Shown piece after piece: positions 1 to 9,005 of a stretch of DNA of 64,000 bases (position 1 is the first letter of the stretch; the number at the start of each line of letters is the position of its first letter). The notes below the pieces were generated by a model that was not told where the DNA came from, did no database searches, and was given only the letters and a program-made list of their open reading frames with translations. The stretch spans positions 372,001 through 436,000 of the forward strand of contig CAWBCO010000007.1 in NCBI GenBank assembly GCA_963787415.1, given 5' to 3'. The position numbers were made by a program, and so were the translations under genes. The DNA comes from CAVUWL01 sp963787415 (GTDB taxonomy: Bacteria > Actinomycetota > Thermoleophilia > Solirubrobacterales > 70-9).

Positions 1-1205
1 GCGCTATCGGTGAACAGATTCTGGTCGGCGGTCGCAACCCTTACGTAATTTCCGTTTCCGTCGTAATAACCCGAGGCCAGTCCGAGCTTGCCGAAGCCGT
101 TGAAGATGTCGGGCGTGTAGGCGCGGGCGAAGTTGAGCGTGGGCTGGAAGGCCGTGATCGCACCCTGGGCGTTGGGGAAAGCCTTGGCGGCGAGCTGTTG
201 GACACTGGGAAGGGCGGCGAACAGGTCGGCAGCGTCGTTGGCTGGCCCGGGCCGATGCACGGTAAGGCGGAGGTTCTTAAAGACCGGAATCGCGGAGTTA
301 ACAACAGGACGGAGTTCTTCCAGGAAGGGCGCGAGATTCTTGGTTGCCGGCTTGGCGGTATTGACGAGCGGTTCGAGGTCACCGAGGGCGGCGCGCAGGT
401 TGACGAAGGTCGTATTGCTTTGCCGCAAAACCGGCGGCAGCTCCTGAAGGGTGCTGTCGAGAGCGACGTTTTGGCTGGCGATCGCGCCAAATGCGGTGTC
501 CGCATTTGAAACCGCATTTGACAGCTGGCTGCCGCGCTCTGAGACAACCGTGGCGAGCTTGCTGGAGCTGACGATGAAACGAGCGAAGAGGTTTTCATCA
601 GAGGTCAGCTCATGCACGAAGGCGCTGGTGCGATTTAGCGCCGGACCGAAATACTTATAGGTCTGGTTCGCGTCCTTGCCGCGGCCCGCGTAAATGGCGG
701 CGTTGCCCTGGACGAACTCGGCAAGGCCGCGGCGCACACTGGGCGGGAAGGTGTTGAAGAACTGGTCAATATCGATTGGAGTGGTGGTCGAAGCCAGGCC
801 GAGCGTCCCCCCTTCTGGCAGGGCCGGATTGCTGTTGGGGCCGGGGCTGATCGATACGTAGTGGTTGGCAACCCCCGAAAGCGAGGTCGCCCGGATCACC
901 GCCGTGCTCCCCTGGTGCAGCTGCTGGCTGAGGCTGATCTGGACGCTGGCGAGATTGTTTTTGGTCAGTTCGATCGTTTCCACCGAGCCGACCGGCGAGC
1001 CGCCGATCAGGACCTGGTTGTCTTCGACCAGCTGCCCCGCGTTTTGAAACACGAGGTCGTACTTGTAGCCGCCGCCGCCGCCGAAAAGGACGACGCCGAG
1101 CGCGATCACAACGATCACAAGCGCCGCGATCACCGCGATTCGGGCGGGAGTGAACCCCCGGCTGGGCGCCGGACTTTTCTCCTCGCCTAAGGAATTAGCA
1201 GCCAC
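1..1205 (-). CDS. MCE/MlaD-family lipid-transport protein (3' end beyond window)
   Basis: From a GTG at 1203-1205 the minus strand is open to the window edge, giving about 401 residues. A short Ser/Pro-rich N-terminus is followed by one membrane helix (about residues 21-41, Val/Ile/Ala rich, ending in five Gly). The MCE core comes next: YKYDLVFQNAGQLVEDNQV, then a G-x-x-VGSVETIEL segment, and SGVANHYVSISPGPNSN. The rest is a long helical Ser/Leu/Asn-rich tail like those of actinobacterial Mce proteins. MCE proteins bind lipids outside the membrane and pass them to or from a transporter. The MMPL gene upstream on the same strand, 319 bp away, suggests a shared lipid-handling role; no YrbE/MlaE permease or ATPase is visible here, but the left side is unseen. 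Family assignment is firm; start and substrate are not. Confidence 0.85.
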   Translation of the reverse strand, partial: MAANSLGEEKSPAPSRGFTPARIAVIAALVIVVIALGVVLFGGGGGYKYDLVFQNAGQLVEDNQVLIGGSPVGSVETIELTKNNLASVQISLSQQLHQGSTAVIRATSLSGVANHYVSISPGPNSNPALPEGGTLGLASTTTPIDIDQFFNTFPPSVRRGLAEFVQGNAAIYAGRGKDANQTYKYFGPALNRTSAFVHELTSDENLFARFIVSSSKLATVVSERGSQLSNAVSNADTAFGAIASQNVALDSTLQELPPVLRQSNTTFVNLRAALGDLEPLVNTAKPATKNLAPFLEELRPVVNSAIPVFKNLRLTVHRPGPANDAADLFAALPSVQQLAAKAFPNAQGAITAFQPTLNFARAYTPDIFNGFGKLGLASGYYDGNGNYVRVATADQNLFTDS

Positions 1206-1524
1206 GGATCGTCGCTCGCGGTTCCCCGGCCTCCAACCCGGAAGAACGGCGCTGGAATCGTATCCGAGCCACCCCTACGCAAGAGGTTGCCGCGCGGGGA
1301 CTTAACTCGAATTCAACGCGCTTGTTTTGCCACGAAGCACCTGCTTGCACGACTGGCGCTCTCTCACAGTTCCAATCAGTAATCAAGCCTGTGCGCCGAT
1401 GTCTGATTCTGCCCCGAAGGACGGATGGCAAAAGGCTCCAGCACCGCGCTCGGGGTAGAGTTCGTGCCGCTTGGCCGGTCGTCTCTGCGCTTACTTCGGT
1501 CATGAACAGAGCGAGACCCAGCGG
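1206..1524. other. 319-bp intergenic gap between MMPL and MCE genes
   Basis: No convincing gene is seen on either strand. The one sizeable minus-strand reading frame here is Arg/Cys rich and resembles no family. The segment may hold the MCE promoter, but I found no clear -10/-35 pair, hairpin or repeat. Confidence 0.5.
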
Positions 1525-4500
1525 TCAGACGTTGAACTTTGGCAAGGCACGCTCCAGGCTGCGCGGCAACCACCAGACCCGCTCGCCGATCAGCAGCATC
1601 AGAGCCGGAAGCAAGACGATCCGCACAACCGTGGCGTCGAGCAGCACCGCCACGGTGAGGCCGATTCCGAGCTGGCTCACGGTCGCGATCGGCGCCCCGG
1701 CAAAGGCAATGAAGACGGCCATCATGATCGCCGCTGCCCCGGTGATCACCCGGGCCGTCTTCTCCAAACCGAACCGGATCGCGGGGCCGTGTTCGCCGTC
1801 GCTGTCATATCGCTCTCGCATCCGACTGAGCAAAAAGACCGCGTAGTCGATCGAGAGCCCGAATATGACTCCAAAGATCGCCACCGCCCCAACCGCGTCG
1901 ACGTAGGTATGGCCACCAAGCGGGAGGTTTGCTGGCACGTTGAAGAGCAGGGTGAGAACGCCGAAGGCAACGCCAACGGTGGCCAGATTGAGGCCGACCG
2001 CGATCGCCGCCAGTGGAATCGCACGCAAGACCAAGACGAGAATCAGGAAAGTGGCAAGGGTGATCGCTGCGATCACGTACGGGATCCGCGCGCGAGTGAC
2101 GTGGCTGTAGTCGTTCAGCGTCGCTGCCCCTCCGGCGACGCCCGCCTTTACTCCGGCTTTGGGTTCGAGTTCAGAACTCAGCCCATCGAGTTTCTTATTG
2201 AGGGCAATCGACCCGGGCGTGTTGAAGTTGTACTTAGAGATGACCAGCATCGTCGCCGCCTGGCCGCCGTGGTGCAGATCGATCGTGCTTGCCGCTGCTT
2301 CGCGCTTTTCCGGCGGCGCGCCGTCCAGCGCAGAGAGGACGAAGAAGCCGGAGTTAAAGAGCCCCGGCGTCTGTCGGTGAACCTTGCCAATTTTGTGCTT
2401 CAGCGTCGAGTGGCCCGAAATCACCCGGACGCTGGCGCGATTTAGGCCCGACTGCAGGGGTTCGGAGCGCTGATTGCCAGAGGCCAGATTTTCTTGTAGC
2501 GCCGTGGCGCCGCCGCCCAGGCGCGAAACGCCGCCGGCGAGCGAGACGGCGCCGACGGCAAGGCGAGCGATGCCGTTGTTCAGGCGCTTGGATTCGGTAG
2601 CCAGGAGCTTGGAGCCCTTGGCGAGCTTGTTTCCGCCGCCTTCGAGTTTGACCAGCCCAGCGTGCAGCCGCTTTGCGACAGAGACCTGCTTCTTGATTTC
2701 ATGGAGCGAAGTCGTCCACCAATAGGTGACTTCGTGGGCTTCTTCGTAATGAATGACAAGGCGTTTCTGAAGTTCGGTTAGTTCGGTAGGTAAGCCGGCG
2801 TAACCCGGGCTGTAGGGCTGGCCGCTGACCGGGTTGGTACCGCCGACCGCCGCCGTCGCCTTCTCGACAGCTTCCAGTGCCGGCCCGTAGTGGGAGTCAG
2901 ACTTCCCCACGGTCATCTCCTGGAGCTGCTGCAGAGCGCTGCCCAGCTGTTCGCCTCCGACCTTTGCGGGACCGATCAGCGGTGGGACCTTGACGTTGGC
3001 CTCTTCGTTAAGCGCCTTCTGCAACTTGCGCGAGAGCTTCAGGCCGTTGTTGCGAAGGTTTGGGTAAATATTGCCTTGGAGCGCGATCTTCAGCTCGAGC
3101 GCCCCTTCCGTGGCTTTCTTCTGGCCCTTTGCCAGTTCTTCTGAACCCTTTGAGAATTTTTCCAGCGCGGTGACCGCCTTCTGAGTTCCGGCACCGGCCA
3201 GAGCGAGGCCGTGGGCAAGCGCTAGCGCTCCCGTAGTTGCCTTGTCGGAGCCCTGGGAGAGAAGTCCAGCACCATAGGTCGCTTCGGTTAGACCGCTGCG
3301 CAGTTGCTTGACGCCACCGGCCGCCACATCCAGGCTGCGACCGAGCTTTCCAAGCTGGTTGACGGGCCCCGTTTTTCCTTCAGAGGCAAGCAGCGAAGTG
3401 CCCGTCTTTTGTAACGGGGCGACCGGGCCGGTGGCCTGCGCGGGGCCGATCACCGCCTGCACCCCCGGCAGGTCAGCGACCTGGCGCTGCCAATGGGTCA
3501 ATGGCTCAAGATGGCGCCGATCGGTAATCGGACCGCGATCAGAAGTGGCGATTACCTGGAAGGGAGCGTCCCAGCCGGGGCCGATCGCTCGATTGATCAA
3601 TTCAGCGTTTTGGCGGGCCGGATCGTTTTGGGCGAGCTGTTCCTGGCTTGGCGGCCCGGTCTTCAGCGCCACGGCGGGGGCTGCAAGAACCAGGACCACG
3701 GCGCCGATCAGAGCGGCCACCGCGGCTGGGCGGCGCAGGGCGGCATTGACGAACGCCATCAACCTGGAGTTCTCCTCACTTGGCGGCGACCCCACTCGCC
3801 AGCGATCGACATTGGGTCCAAGCAGAACGAGCAGCGCCGGACCGACGATGGTGGCCACCAGGACGCTGAGCGCAGCCACCATCGTCACCGTGCCTGCCAG
3901 GGAGGCAAGCAGCGAGCCGGGAACGGTGAAGAGCGCTACCAGCATCGAGATCGCAAGGGTGCTGCCGGCAAAGATCGTCGTTCGACCTGCCGTCGCACGC
4001 GTTGCCCAGGCAGCATCAAACGGATCGGCACCCGCCGCCAGCTCCTCGCGGAAGCGAGAAACCATAAGTAGCGAGTAGTCGACGCCCAAGGCTAATCCCA
4101 TCATCGTGCAGACGGTCAGCGCGAAGGCGTCGATGCCCAGGAAGGAGGTGAGGAAGTAGAGCAAGCCACGCGAGGCAAATACCGTGGTGGCGCCAAACCC
4201 AAGCGGGATCGCAGCCGCGATCGGTGAACGGAAGACAAGTAACAAGACGATCAAAAGAGCCGGAATCGCGATCAGCTCACCGGTCTCACTGGCGCTGATC
4301 GACTCATCCTGAAGCGCCCGCGAGAGGGTCGCAAATCCCGACTGCGTAGCGCGTACAGGAGAGTGAATCTGTTCCGCGAGGATGCGGTTCAGCCGCGGCA
4401 CAATCACATTGACCGCTTCGGTGATGCCAACATGGAAGTCGGCCAGAATCAGAGCGCGCCTGGGAGAGGGTCGCAAGCGCTGCACCGAGCCCTGGCTCCA

Positions 4501-4887
4501 CGGGGAGAGGGTCGTGACTTTGGGGTCACGGCGCAGGGCGCGAATCAGTTCGGGGCCCTGGTGATCAATCGCAGCGGCCGGTCCCTGCAAGAGGATCGCG
4601 AAGGGGGCAGATTCACCAAAGTGTTCCTTCAACATCGCGTTGGCCTTTGCCGAGGCAGTTCCCGGGATGGTGAGAGACGTCGGCTTCAGTCGTGCTTCGA
4701 GGCCGGTGCCGATCACACCGAGAGCGACCAGGATCACAGCCGCAATCGCCAGCACCCGCCACGGGTGGCGGAGCGTTACCGGCGGGCGGCGCTCGCCGTT
4801 CGACCGCGTCGAATCCCCCCCACCCCTGCTCCTCCTCGTAGGCACGAGTGGTAGTTTGGCGACCGCAGGAGCGGGAGAAGCGAACAT
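1525..4887 (-). CDS. MMPL/RND-superfamily exporter
   Basis: A 1120-residue polytopic membrane protein. One helix lies at about residues 45-62, followed by an extracytoplasmic domain to about 200. A five-helix block (about 204-360) contains the MMPL hallmark GVDYSLLMVSRFREEL (268 onward). A second block near the C-terminus repeats it as GLSIDYAVFLLSRMRERY. Between the blocks sits an unusually long extracytoplasmic region with coiled-coil-like Gly/Ala/Leu/Lys repeats (AKGQKKATEGAL, RLAVGAVSLAGGVSRLGGG), similar in style to the repeats of YhgE/Pip-type proteins. MMPL proteins export lipids, glycolipids or drugs using the proton gradient. The downstream MCE gene suggests lipid traffic. The ATG at 4885-4887 is the furthest-upstream start used here. 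No frameshift is seen. Confidence 0.9.
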   Translation of the reverse strand: MFASPAPAVAKLPLVPTRRSRGGGDSTRSNGERRPPVTLRHPWRVLAIAAVILVALGVIGTGLEARLKPTSLTIPGTASAKANAMLKEHFGESAPFAILLQGPAAAIDHQGPELIRALRRDPKVTTLSPWSQGSVQRLRPSPRRALILADFHVGITEAVNVIVPRLNRILAEQIHSPVRATQSGFATLSRALQDESISASETGELIAIPALLIVLLLVFRSPIAAAIPLGFGATTVFASRGLLYFLTSFLGIDAFALTVCTMMGLALGVDYSLLMVSRFREELAAGADPFDAAWATRATAGRTTIFAGSTLAISMLVALFTVPGSLLASLAGTVTMVAALSVLVATIVGPALLVLLGPNVDRWRVGSPPSEENSRLMAFVNAALRRPAAVAALIGAVVLVLAAPAVALKTGPPSQEQLAQNDPARQNAELINRAIGPGWDAPFQVIATSDRGPITDRRHLEPLTHWQRQVADLPGVQAVIGPAQATGPVAPLQKTGTSLLASEGKTGPVNQLGKLGRSLDVAAGGVKQLRSGLTEATYGAGLLSQGSDKATTGALALAHGLALAGAGTQKAVTALEKFSKGSEELAKGQKKATEGALELKIALQGNIYPNLRNNGLKLSRKLQKALNEEANVKVPPLIGPAKVGGEQLGSALQQLQEMTVGKSDSHYGPALEAVEKATAAVGGTNPVSGQPYSPGYAGLPTELTELQKRLVIHYEEAHEVTYWWTTSLHEIKKQVSVAKRLHAGLVKLEGGGNKLAKGSKLLATESKRLNNGIARLAVGAVSLAGGVSRLGGGATALQENLASGNQRSEPLQSGLNRASVRVISGHSTLKHKIGKVHRQTPGLFNSGFFVLSALDGAPPEKREAAASTIDLHHGGQAATMLVISKYNFNTPGSIALNKKLDGLSSELEPKAGVKAGVAGGAATLNDYSHVTRARIPYVIAAITLATFLILVLVLRAIPLAAIAVGLNLATVGVAFGVLTLLFNVPANLPLGGHTYVDAVGAVAIFGVIFGLSIDYAVFLLSRMRERYDSDGEHGPAIRFGLEKTARVITGAAAIMMAVFIAFAGAPIATVSQLGIGLTVAVLLDATVVRIVLLPALMLLIGERVWWLPRSLERALPKFNV

Positions 4888-5019
4888 ATTCAGAAGACTT
4901 TGTTAAGGACGGCGGCGATTGACCGTCGCCCGCCTTGTCGTGGCCGCCTCCCAACCGCCGCAATCGCCCCCTGCGAGGACGCACGGCAAGGCGCCGCGCT
5001 CAGAGCGCGCTAGCCTGGG

Positions 5020-5787
5020 GTGGGGAACTTCGTGAAGCGACTTCTGACAATCGGGACCGTCCTGCTCACGGCGGCGCTACTCGCCGGCCCATCGAGCGCA
5101 GCCACGATCAAGGCTGAAGGGCTGGTGCTGCATGCCGAGGGCGGATTTGAGCCGCAGGTACTGCCGCGCAAGGCCTTCGCGCCGATCAGCTTCCAGGGAT
5201 ACTTCGACATCGCGGCGAGCGACGGTGGTGAGCCCGCCGCGCTGCAAGAAGCGGTGCTCGAGTTCGACCGCAATGGGCGCCTCGACACCACCGGGTTGGC
5301 CACCTGCGCGCCAGCTCAGATCGCCGAAACAACAACTCAGCAGGCGCGCAGCGACTGTAAAGCGGCGATCGTAGGAACCGGCCACCTAACCGCCATGATC
5401 GGCCTTCCGGGCCTGCCTGGGTTGAGTGCCAGTTCGCTACTGACGATCTTCAACGGACCCCCGCTCAACGGAAATCCGACAGTTGTCCTCCATGCCCACA
5501 CGATCTTCCCGACGATCCAGACCTTCGCGATCCTGGTTCCGATAGAACCGCTGTCTGGCTCCTACAGCTACCGAGCCACAATCGACGTTCCACCGATCGC
5601 CGGGGGCTTCGGCGCATTGACTCACGTCGATGCAAAAATCGGGCGGCGCTTCATGGTCGATGGACAGCAGCGCAGCTACGTCTCAGCGCGCTGCAGCAAC
5701 GGCGTCCTGCAGACCCATGGCAGCTTCACCTTCACCGGCGATACAACCCTCAGTGGAACCGTCTTTAAGCCGTGCACTCCCGGTTAG
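5020..5787 (+). CDS. Secreted protein of unknown function
   Basis: A 255-residue protein beginning at GTG 5020 (a second GTG at 5032 is equally possible). The N-terminus is a clear Sec signal peptide: VKRLL, a hydrophobic stretch to about residue 25, then AGPSSAA with a plausible cleavage site after Ala. The mature part is beta-rich with four Cys (CAPA, DCKA, RCSN, PCTPG), suggesting two disulfides. I do not recognise a named domain. It reads as an extracellular or cell-surface protein, divergent from the MMPL gene with a 132-bp shared upstream region. A TAGCCT hexamer at 5011-5016 could be a -10 element. Confidence 0.75.
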   Translation: MGNFVKRLLTIGTVLLTAALLAGPSSAATIKAEGLVLHAEGGFEPQVLPRKAFAPISFQGYFDIAASDGGEPAALQEAVLEFDRNGRLDTTGLATCAPAQIAETTTQQARSDCKAAIVGTGHLTAMIGLPGLPGLSASSLLTIFNGPPLNGNPTVVLHAHTIFPTIQTFAILVPIEPLSGSYSYRATIDVPPIAGGFGALTHVDAKIGRRFMVDGQQRSYVSARCSNGVLQTHGSFTFTGDTTLSGTVFKPCTPG

Positions 5788-5810
5788 CTCCTACCGCTTT
5801 CGATGGTTCC

Positions 5811-5816
5811 TATACT
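5811..5816 (+). promoter_or_regulatory. -10 element of tRNA-Lys promoter
   Basis: TATACT lies 10 nt before the first base of tRNA-Lys, the spacing expected if transcription starts a few bases upstream of the mature 5' end. No good -35 is seen. Confidence 0.55.
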
Positions 5817-5826
5817 TGCCCGCCCC

Positions 5827-5899
5827 GGGCCGTTAGCTCAACCGGTAGAGCAGGAGACTCTTAATCTCAAGGTTGAAGGTTCGAGTCCTTCACGGCCCA
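5827..5899 (+). tRNA. tRNA-Lys (anticodon CTT)
   Basis: A 73-nt cloverleaf. The acceptor stem GGGCCGT pairs with ACGGCCC, the D-arm is GCTC/GAGC, the anticodon loop is CTCTTAA with CTT at 5860-5862, and the T-arm reads CGAAGG-like stem with loop TTCGAGT and CCTTC. The discriminator base is A. CCA is not encoded. It decodes AAG. The accessory cassette begins directly after its 3' end, a classical integration position. Confidence 0.95.
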
Positions 5900-5922
5900 T
5901 TCGTTGTCGTTATCACAACGAA
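5900..5922 (+). other. Hairpin directly after tRNA-Lys
   Basis: TTCGTTGT and ACAACGAA form a perfect 8-bp stem with a 7-nt loop, starting one base after the tRNA. It may act in 3'-end processing or termination. There is no T-tract, so a canonical intrinsic terminator is unlikely. Confidence 0.4.
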
Positions 5923-6036
5923 CCTGCTGCAAGCGGGCATGTTCTGATGTCCGGTCGCTCGACTTCGGTGCGGGCGAAACCATACGCCGACGAAGGGAGG
6001 ATCATGCGAACGGATCGGGTGCCGGGGCTTGCGGCG

Positions 6037-6081
6037 CGGTGGGGTCTCGAGCGTATCGCGCGAGGACGCTACGAGCTGCTG
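6037..6081 (+). pseudogene. Relic of a small winged-helix protein (C-terminal motif)
   Basis: The plus strand reads RWGLERIARGRYELL here, closely matching the C-terminal motif VRFERIASGCYRLAP of the small protein encoded at 9605-9865 on the other strand. No matching N-terminal part lies upstream, so this looks like a gene fragment. It overlaps the 3' end of the TetR gene on the opposite strand. The match is short and could be coincidence. Confidence 0.35.
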
Positions 6082-6693
6082 ACGCTGAGTCGGGCGACCA
6101 GTTCGAGCATTGCGTCAAGCGCGGCCTCTAGCGGCTTGGTGTCGCGTTTGACCTGAGTGAGGAGCAGGCCGCCCTGCAGGGCGGCTAGCAGCGCGAGGGC
6201 GAGGGTGTCGGGGTCGGTGTCGGGCGTGAGCTCGCCTCGTGCGTGCATCTCTCCGTAGACCGCTCTGGATCGTGGCTTCCCATCGTTTGAAGCCCTCGGC
6301 GACGTGGGCTCTTGCGTCGGGATCGGTCTCGGCTAGCTGGCCTCCGAGAGAGCCGATTGGGCAGCCGCCGCTGCAGTGGTGCTCGCGCTGGGCCGCGATC
6401 ACGAAGTCGCGCCAGGCTCGGAGGCCATCCAGCGTGCTGAAATCGAACATCTCCTGCCCGCCGACCATTGTGTCGGCCTGGTGGTCAACGACGGCCCAGA
6501 CCAAGGCCGTCTTGTCGTCGAAGTAGTGGTAGAGCTGCGAGCTCGAGACGTCCGCTGCCGCGCGTACGTCCTCGATCGTCGTGTGGGCGACGCCTTGCCG
6601 GAAGATCAAGTCGGCCGCCGCGTCGACTATGCGCTGACGGGTCTCCTGGCCCTTGCGCGTCAACGGGCGAGCGGAGGGGCTAGTCGTGTTCAT
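6069..6693 (-). pseudogene. TetR-family regulator with a one-base frameshift
   Basis: Starting at ATG 6691-6693, the protein reads MNTTSPSARPLTRKGQETRQ and continues into a canonical TetR helix-turn-helix (IVDAAADLIFRQGVAHTTIEDV then SSSQLYHYFDDK). The ligand-binding part runs to KRWEATIQSGLR. There the frame breaks at about 6247-6254, within a CTCTC repeat. Removing one base restores MHARGELTPDTDPDTLALALL and a normal C-terminus ending LSVSSS at a stop at 6069-6071. The gene is therefore disrupted or carries a sequence error. It probably controlled itself and the divergent SDR gene through the palindrome at 6710-6738. Its last codons overlap the winged-helix relic on the other strand, as if its 3' end had been fused into that sequence. 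Confidence 0.8.
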
Positions 6694-6700
6694 ATCGCAG

Positions 6701-6706
6701 ATTCTA
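6701..6706 (-). promoter_or_regulatory. -10 element of tetR promoter, leaderless spacing
   Basis: TAGAAT on the minus strand ends exactly 7 nt before the tetR ATG, so transcription would begin at or next to the start codon. The TetR operator lies immediately upstream. Confidence 0.55.
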
Positions 6707-6709
6707 CCA

Positions 6710-6738
6710 ACAGAATGGATCGCAGCGATCCATTCTGT
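6710..6738. promoter_or_regulatory. Perfect palindromic operator for the TetR regulator
   Basis: Two 13-bp arms, ACAGAATGGATCG and CGATCCATTCTGT, are exact reverse complements around a CAG spacer. It lies between the divergent tetR and SDR genes and just upstream of the tetR -10 element, where a TetR dimer would block transcription. The half-site core CGATCCATT recurs at 6755-6763 and at 9417-9425. Confidence 0.8.
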
Positions 6739-6803
6739 GTTAGAGTGGAACGCACGATCCATTTCGAGGGTCGCGACAACCACTCAAAGGGAGAACGCGA
6801 TAC

Positions 6804-7531
6804 ATGTCACTTCAAGGCAAGACCGCCCTTATCACCGGCGGCACATCCGGGATGGGTTCCGCCACCGCACTGGCGATGGCCGAGAAGGGCGCGTCGGTGA
6901 TCATCACCGGCCGCGATGAGACCCGCGGCGCGAGCACCGTGGAGAAGATCCGGGCGGGTGGGCACGATGCGCAGTTCATCGCCGCTGATTTCTCGGAGAT
7001 GTCCGAGGTGGGGCGCGTTGCCGACGCAGCAGGCGAGATCGATGTTCTGGTCAACTGTGCCGGCTTTGCCGCCCTCGCACCGACGGCTGACACCGACGAG
7101 GCGGCGTTCGACGGGCTGTTCCAGATCAACGTCAAGGCGCCGTTCTTCCTCGTCGCCGCGCTCGCCCCGAAGATCGCCGCCCGCGGCGGCGGATCGATCA
7201 TCAACGTCTCAACGATGGTCGCGAGCTACGGCCAGCCAGGCCTGGCTGCCTACGGCGCCTCGCGCGCCGCGATCGAGCTGCTCACCAAGGCGTGGGCCGC
7301 CGAATACGGGCCGCAGAACGTCCGCGTCAACGCGGTCGCTCCCGGTCCGACGTTGACCCCGGCGATGGAGCCGAGGTTGGAGATGGCCAAAGAGTTTGCC
7401 AAGACGATTCCGCTCCGCCGCGTCGCTGAAGTGCACGAGCTGTCCGACGTCATCACGTTCCTCGCGACCCCGCGGCCGGCTACATCAACGGCGCAATCAT
7501 CCACGTCGACGGCGGCCGCACCGCGATCTGA
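6804..7531 (+). pseudogene. Short-chain dehydrogenase/reductase with C-terminal frameshift
   Basis: ATG 6804 follows an AAAGGGAG Shine-Dalgarno. The protein is a classical SDR: TGGTSGMG cofactor motif (residues 11-18), DFSE, NCAGFAA, NVST catalytic Ser, AAYGAS catalytic Tyr and the PGPTLT loop. The Lys of YxxxK is Arg (YGASR). The frame breaks at about 7467-7473 (ACCCCGCGG). One added base would give AAGYINGAIIHVDGGRTAI, the normal SDR C-terminus, with TGA at 7529-7531. As written, the frame runs on into unrelated sequence. It is probably the regulated target of the divergent TetR. Either the gene is inactive or one C was lost in sequencing. Confidence 0.8.
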
Positions 7532-7821
7532 GAGGGGAGGAGATGATCCTGGTCACCACTCCCGGCAGCGCTCAGATAGCCACGCGGCTGCGGCTCACGA
7601 TCGTGCTCAACGCCCCGGACGACGCCAGACCGAGGAGAGGACAGGGGCTGTCGACATCAGCGAGCCCCTGGTGGCAGAGCTGCGGTCGACCAGGTGGAGC
7701 GGCGACCGGTGGCAGGCCCGCCAAACACCCACGGCATGAGGTCGACGAGACGCAAAAGTCTGAACAGCCGTACCCCGGATCACCAATGACCATGTCTTTA
7801 CCAAAGGAGCCAAGCACTCAA
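7532..7821 (+). other. Spacer with possible gene remnant between the two SDR genes
   Basis: 290 bp without a convincing gene. After GGGGAGG a short reading begins MILVTTPGS, like the first residues of NmrA-type NAD(P)-binding proteins (MILVTGATG), and then loses resemblance. It remains open into the next SDR gene. It could be the remnant of a deleted oxidoreductase gene; support is weak. Confidence 0.3.
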
Positions 7822-8808
7822 ATGCAAACCACCGCAGAAAAGACCGTGTTGATCACGGGCGCCAACGCCGGGATCGGCAAGGATGTGGCCCGGCAACTTG
7901 CTCTTCGTCCGGAGATGTCCCGGATCTACCTGGCGTGCCGGAACCGAGATCGGGCGACTACGGCAAAGGCCGAGCTCGAAGCCGCGACCGGCCGGCGCAT
8001 CTTCGACATCGTTGTCATGGATGTCGCCAATCTGGATTCGGTCCGCGCCGGCCTGGCCGGCATCAGCGGATCCGTCGACGCGTTGGTGATGAACGCTGGT
8101 GTCATCGGCCCGCAGTCGATGGCCTTGACCGCTGACGGGGTCACCACCGTGTTCGCGACGAATGTTCTTGGCCACGTCGTCCTCCTCGAAGGGCTCCTGG
8201 CCGAAGATCGACTCGGAGAGGTGGCGGTCCTCGCCGGAAGCGAGGCAGCCAGGGGACTTCCGAAGTTGGGGATGAAACGGCCATCGTTCGTCTCAACCTC
8301 CGCCGACGAGCTCGCCACCGTCATCGACGGCAGCTACTTCGCCGTCGGAAAAGCGGACTTCAACCTAGCCTTCGCGCAGGCCAAGTACATCGGGGCCCTG
8401 TGGATGGCCTACCTGGCCCGCCAATACCCCGACCGCCGTTTCATCACCGTGAGCCCCGGCGCCACCACCGGCACCCAAGCCTCCAACGACATTGCGCTAC
8501 CGCTGCGTATAGCGGCCAAATACGTCATGCCCGCCCTAGGCATCTCCCACAAACTTGACGTGGGCGCGAAGCGACTGGTCGACGGTGTCACCGACCCGAC
8601 CCTGTCCAGCGGCGTGTTCTACGCCAGCGCGGCCAACAAGCTCAAGGGTCCCCTGGTTGACCAAGCAGACATCTTCCCCGATCTGGCCAACCCGTCGTTT
8701 CAGGACCACGCCAACGAGGCCATCCACCGCTTCATCACCCAAAGACAGTCACGTAATTTTCAGGACAGCAGCAGCGCTCGCTTCAAGGGGTCCGGTCCGC
8801 TCCAATGA
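7822..8808 (+). CDS. SDR-family protein with Phe at the catalytic Tyr position
   Basis: I chose ATG 7822 because AAAGGAG sits 12 nt upstream and the cofactor fold starts within ten residues; ATGs at 7786 and 7792 are alternatives. The 328-residue protein has TGANAGIG (cofactor), DVANLDS, NAGV and a Ser in LAGSEAARG. It resembles retinol-dehydrogenase-like SDRs acting on hydrophobic carbonyls. At the YxxxK position the sequence is FAQAK, so the catalytic Tyr is replaced by Phe while Lys is kept. Activity may be altered or lost. The gene sits downstream of the frameshifted SDR in the tRNA-Lys cassette and may be under the same TetR control. Its substrate is unknown. Confidence 0.8.
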   Translation: MQTTAEKTVLITGANAGIGKDVARQLALRPEMSRIYLACRNRDRATTAKAELEAATGRRIFDIVVMDVANLDSVRAGLAGISGSVDALVMNAGVIGPQSMALTADGVTTVFATNVLGHVVLLEGLLAEDRLGEVAVLAGSEAARGLPKLGMKRPSFVSTSADELATVIDGSYFAVGKADFNLAFAQAKYIGALWMAYLARQYPDRRFITVSPGATTGTQASNDIALPLRIAAKYVMPALGISHKLDVGAKRLVDGVTDPTLSSGVFYASAANKLKGPLVDQADIFPDLANPSFQDHANEAIHRFITQRQSRNFQDSSSARFKGSGPLQ

Positions 8809-9005
8809 GCATCGATCGCACTTACGCTGGACAGAGACAGGATTGCCGTGATCCCTGCATGAGTCCGTCTTGCGGATCCCGCGAACGAAGCCGTCCGCCG
8901 ACAAGCAAGTCCGCTGTTGCATCGCGTGGTTGCGAGGGCGTTGGCGGACTGACCCTTGGGACCCCTTAGTGCTTGTGTTTCGCGCAGGGAGCGGCGCGCT
9001 ATACG

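Noticed and set aside
1195..1503. 102-codon minus-strand open frame in the gap before the MCE gene
   Set aside because: Its composition is unlike a protein, it resembles no family, and it overlaps the well-supported MCE start.
7396..8808. Long open frame that would extend the second SDR by about 140 residues
   Set aside because: The upstream part overlaps the first SDR in another frame and is Arg/Ser/Pro rich. The SDR fold and a Shine-Dalgarno place the start at 7822.
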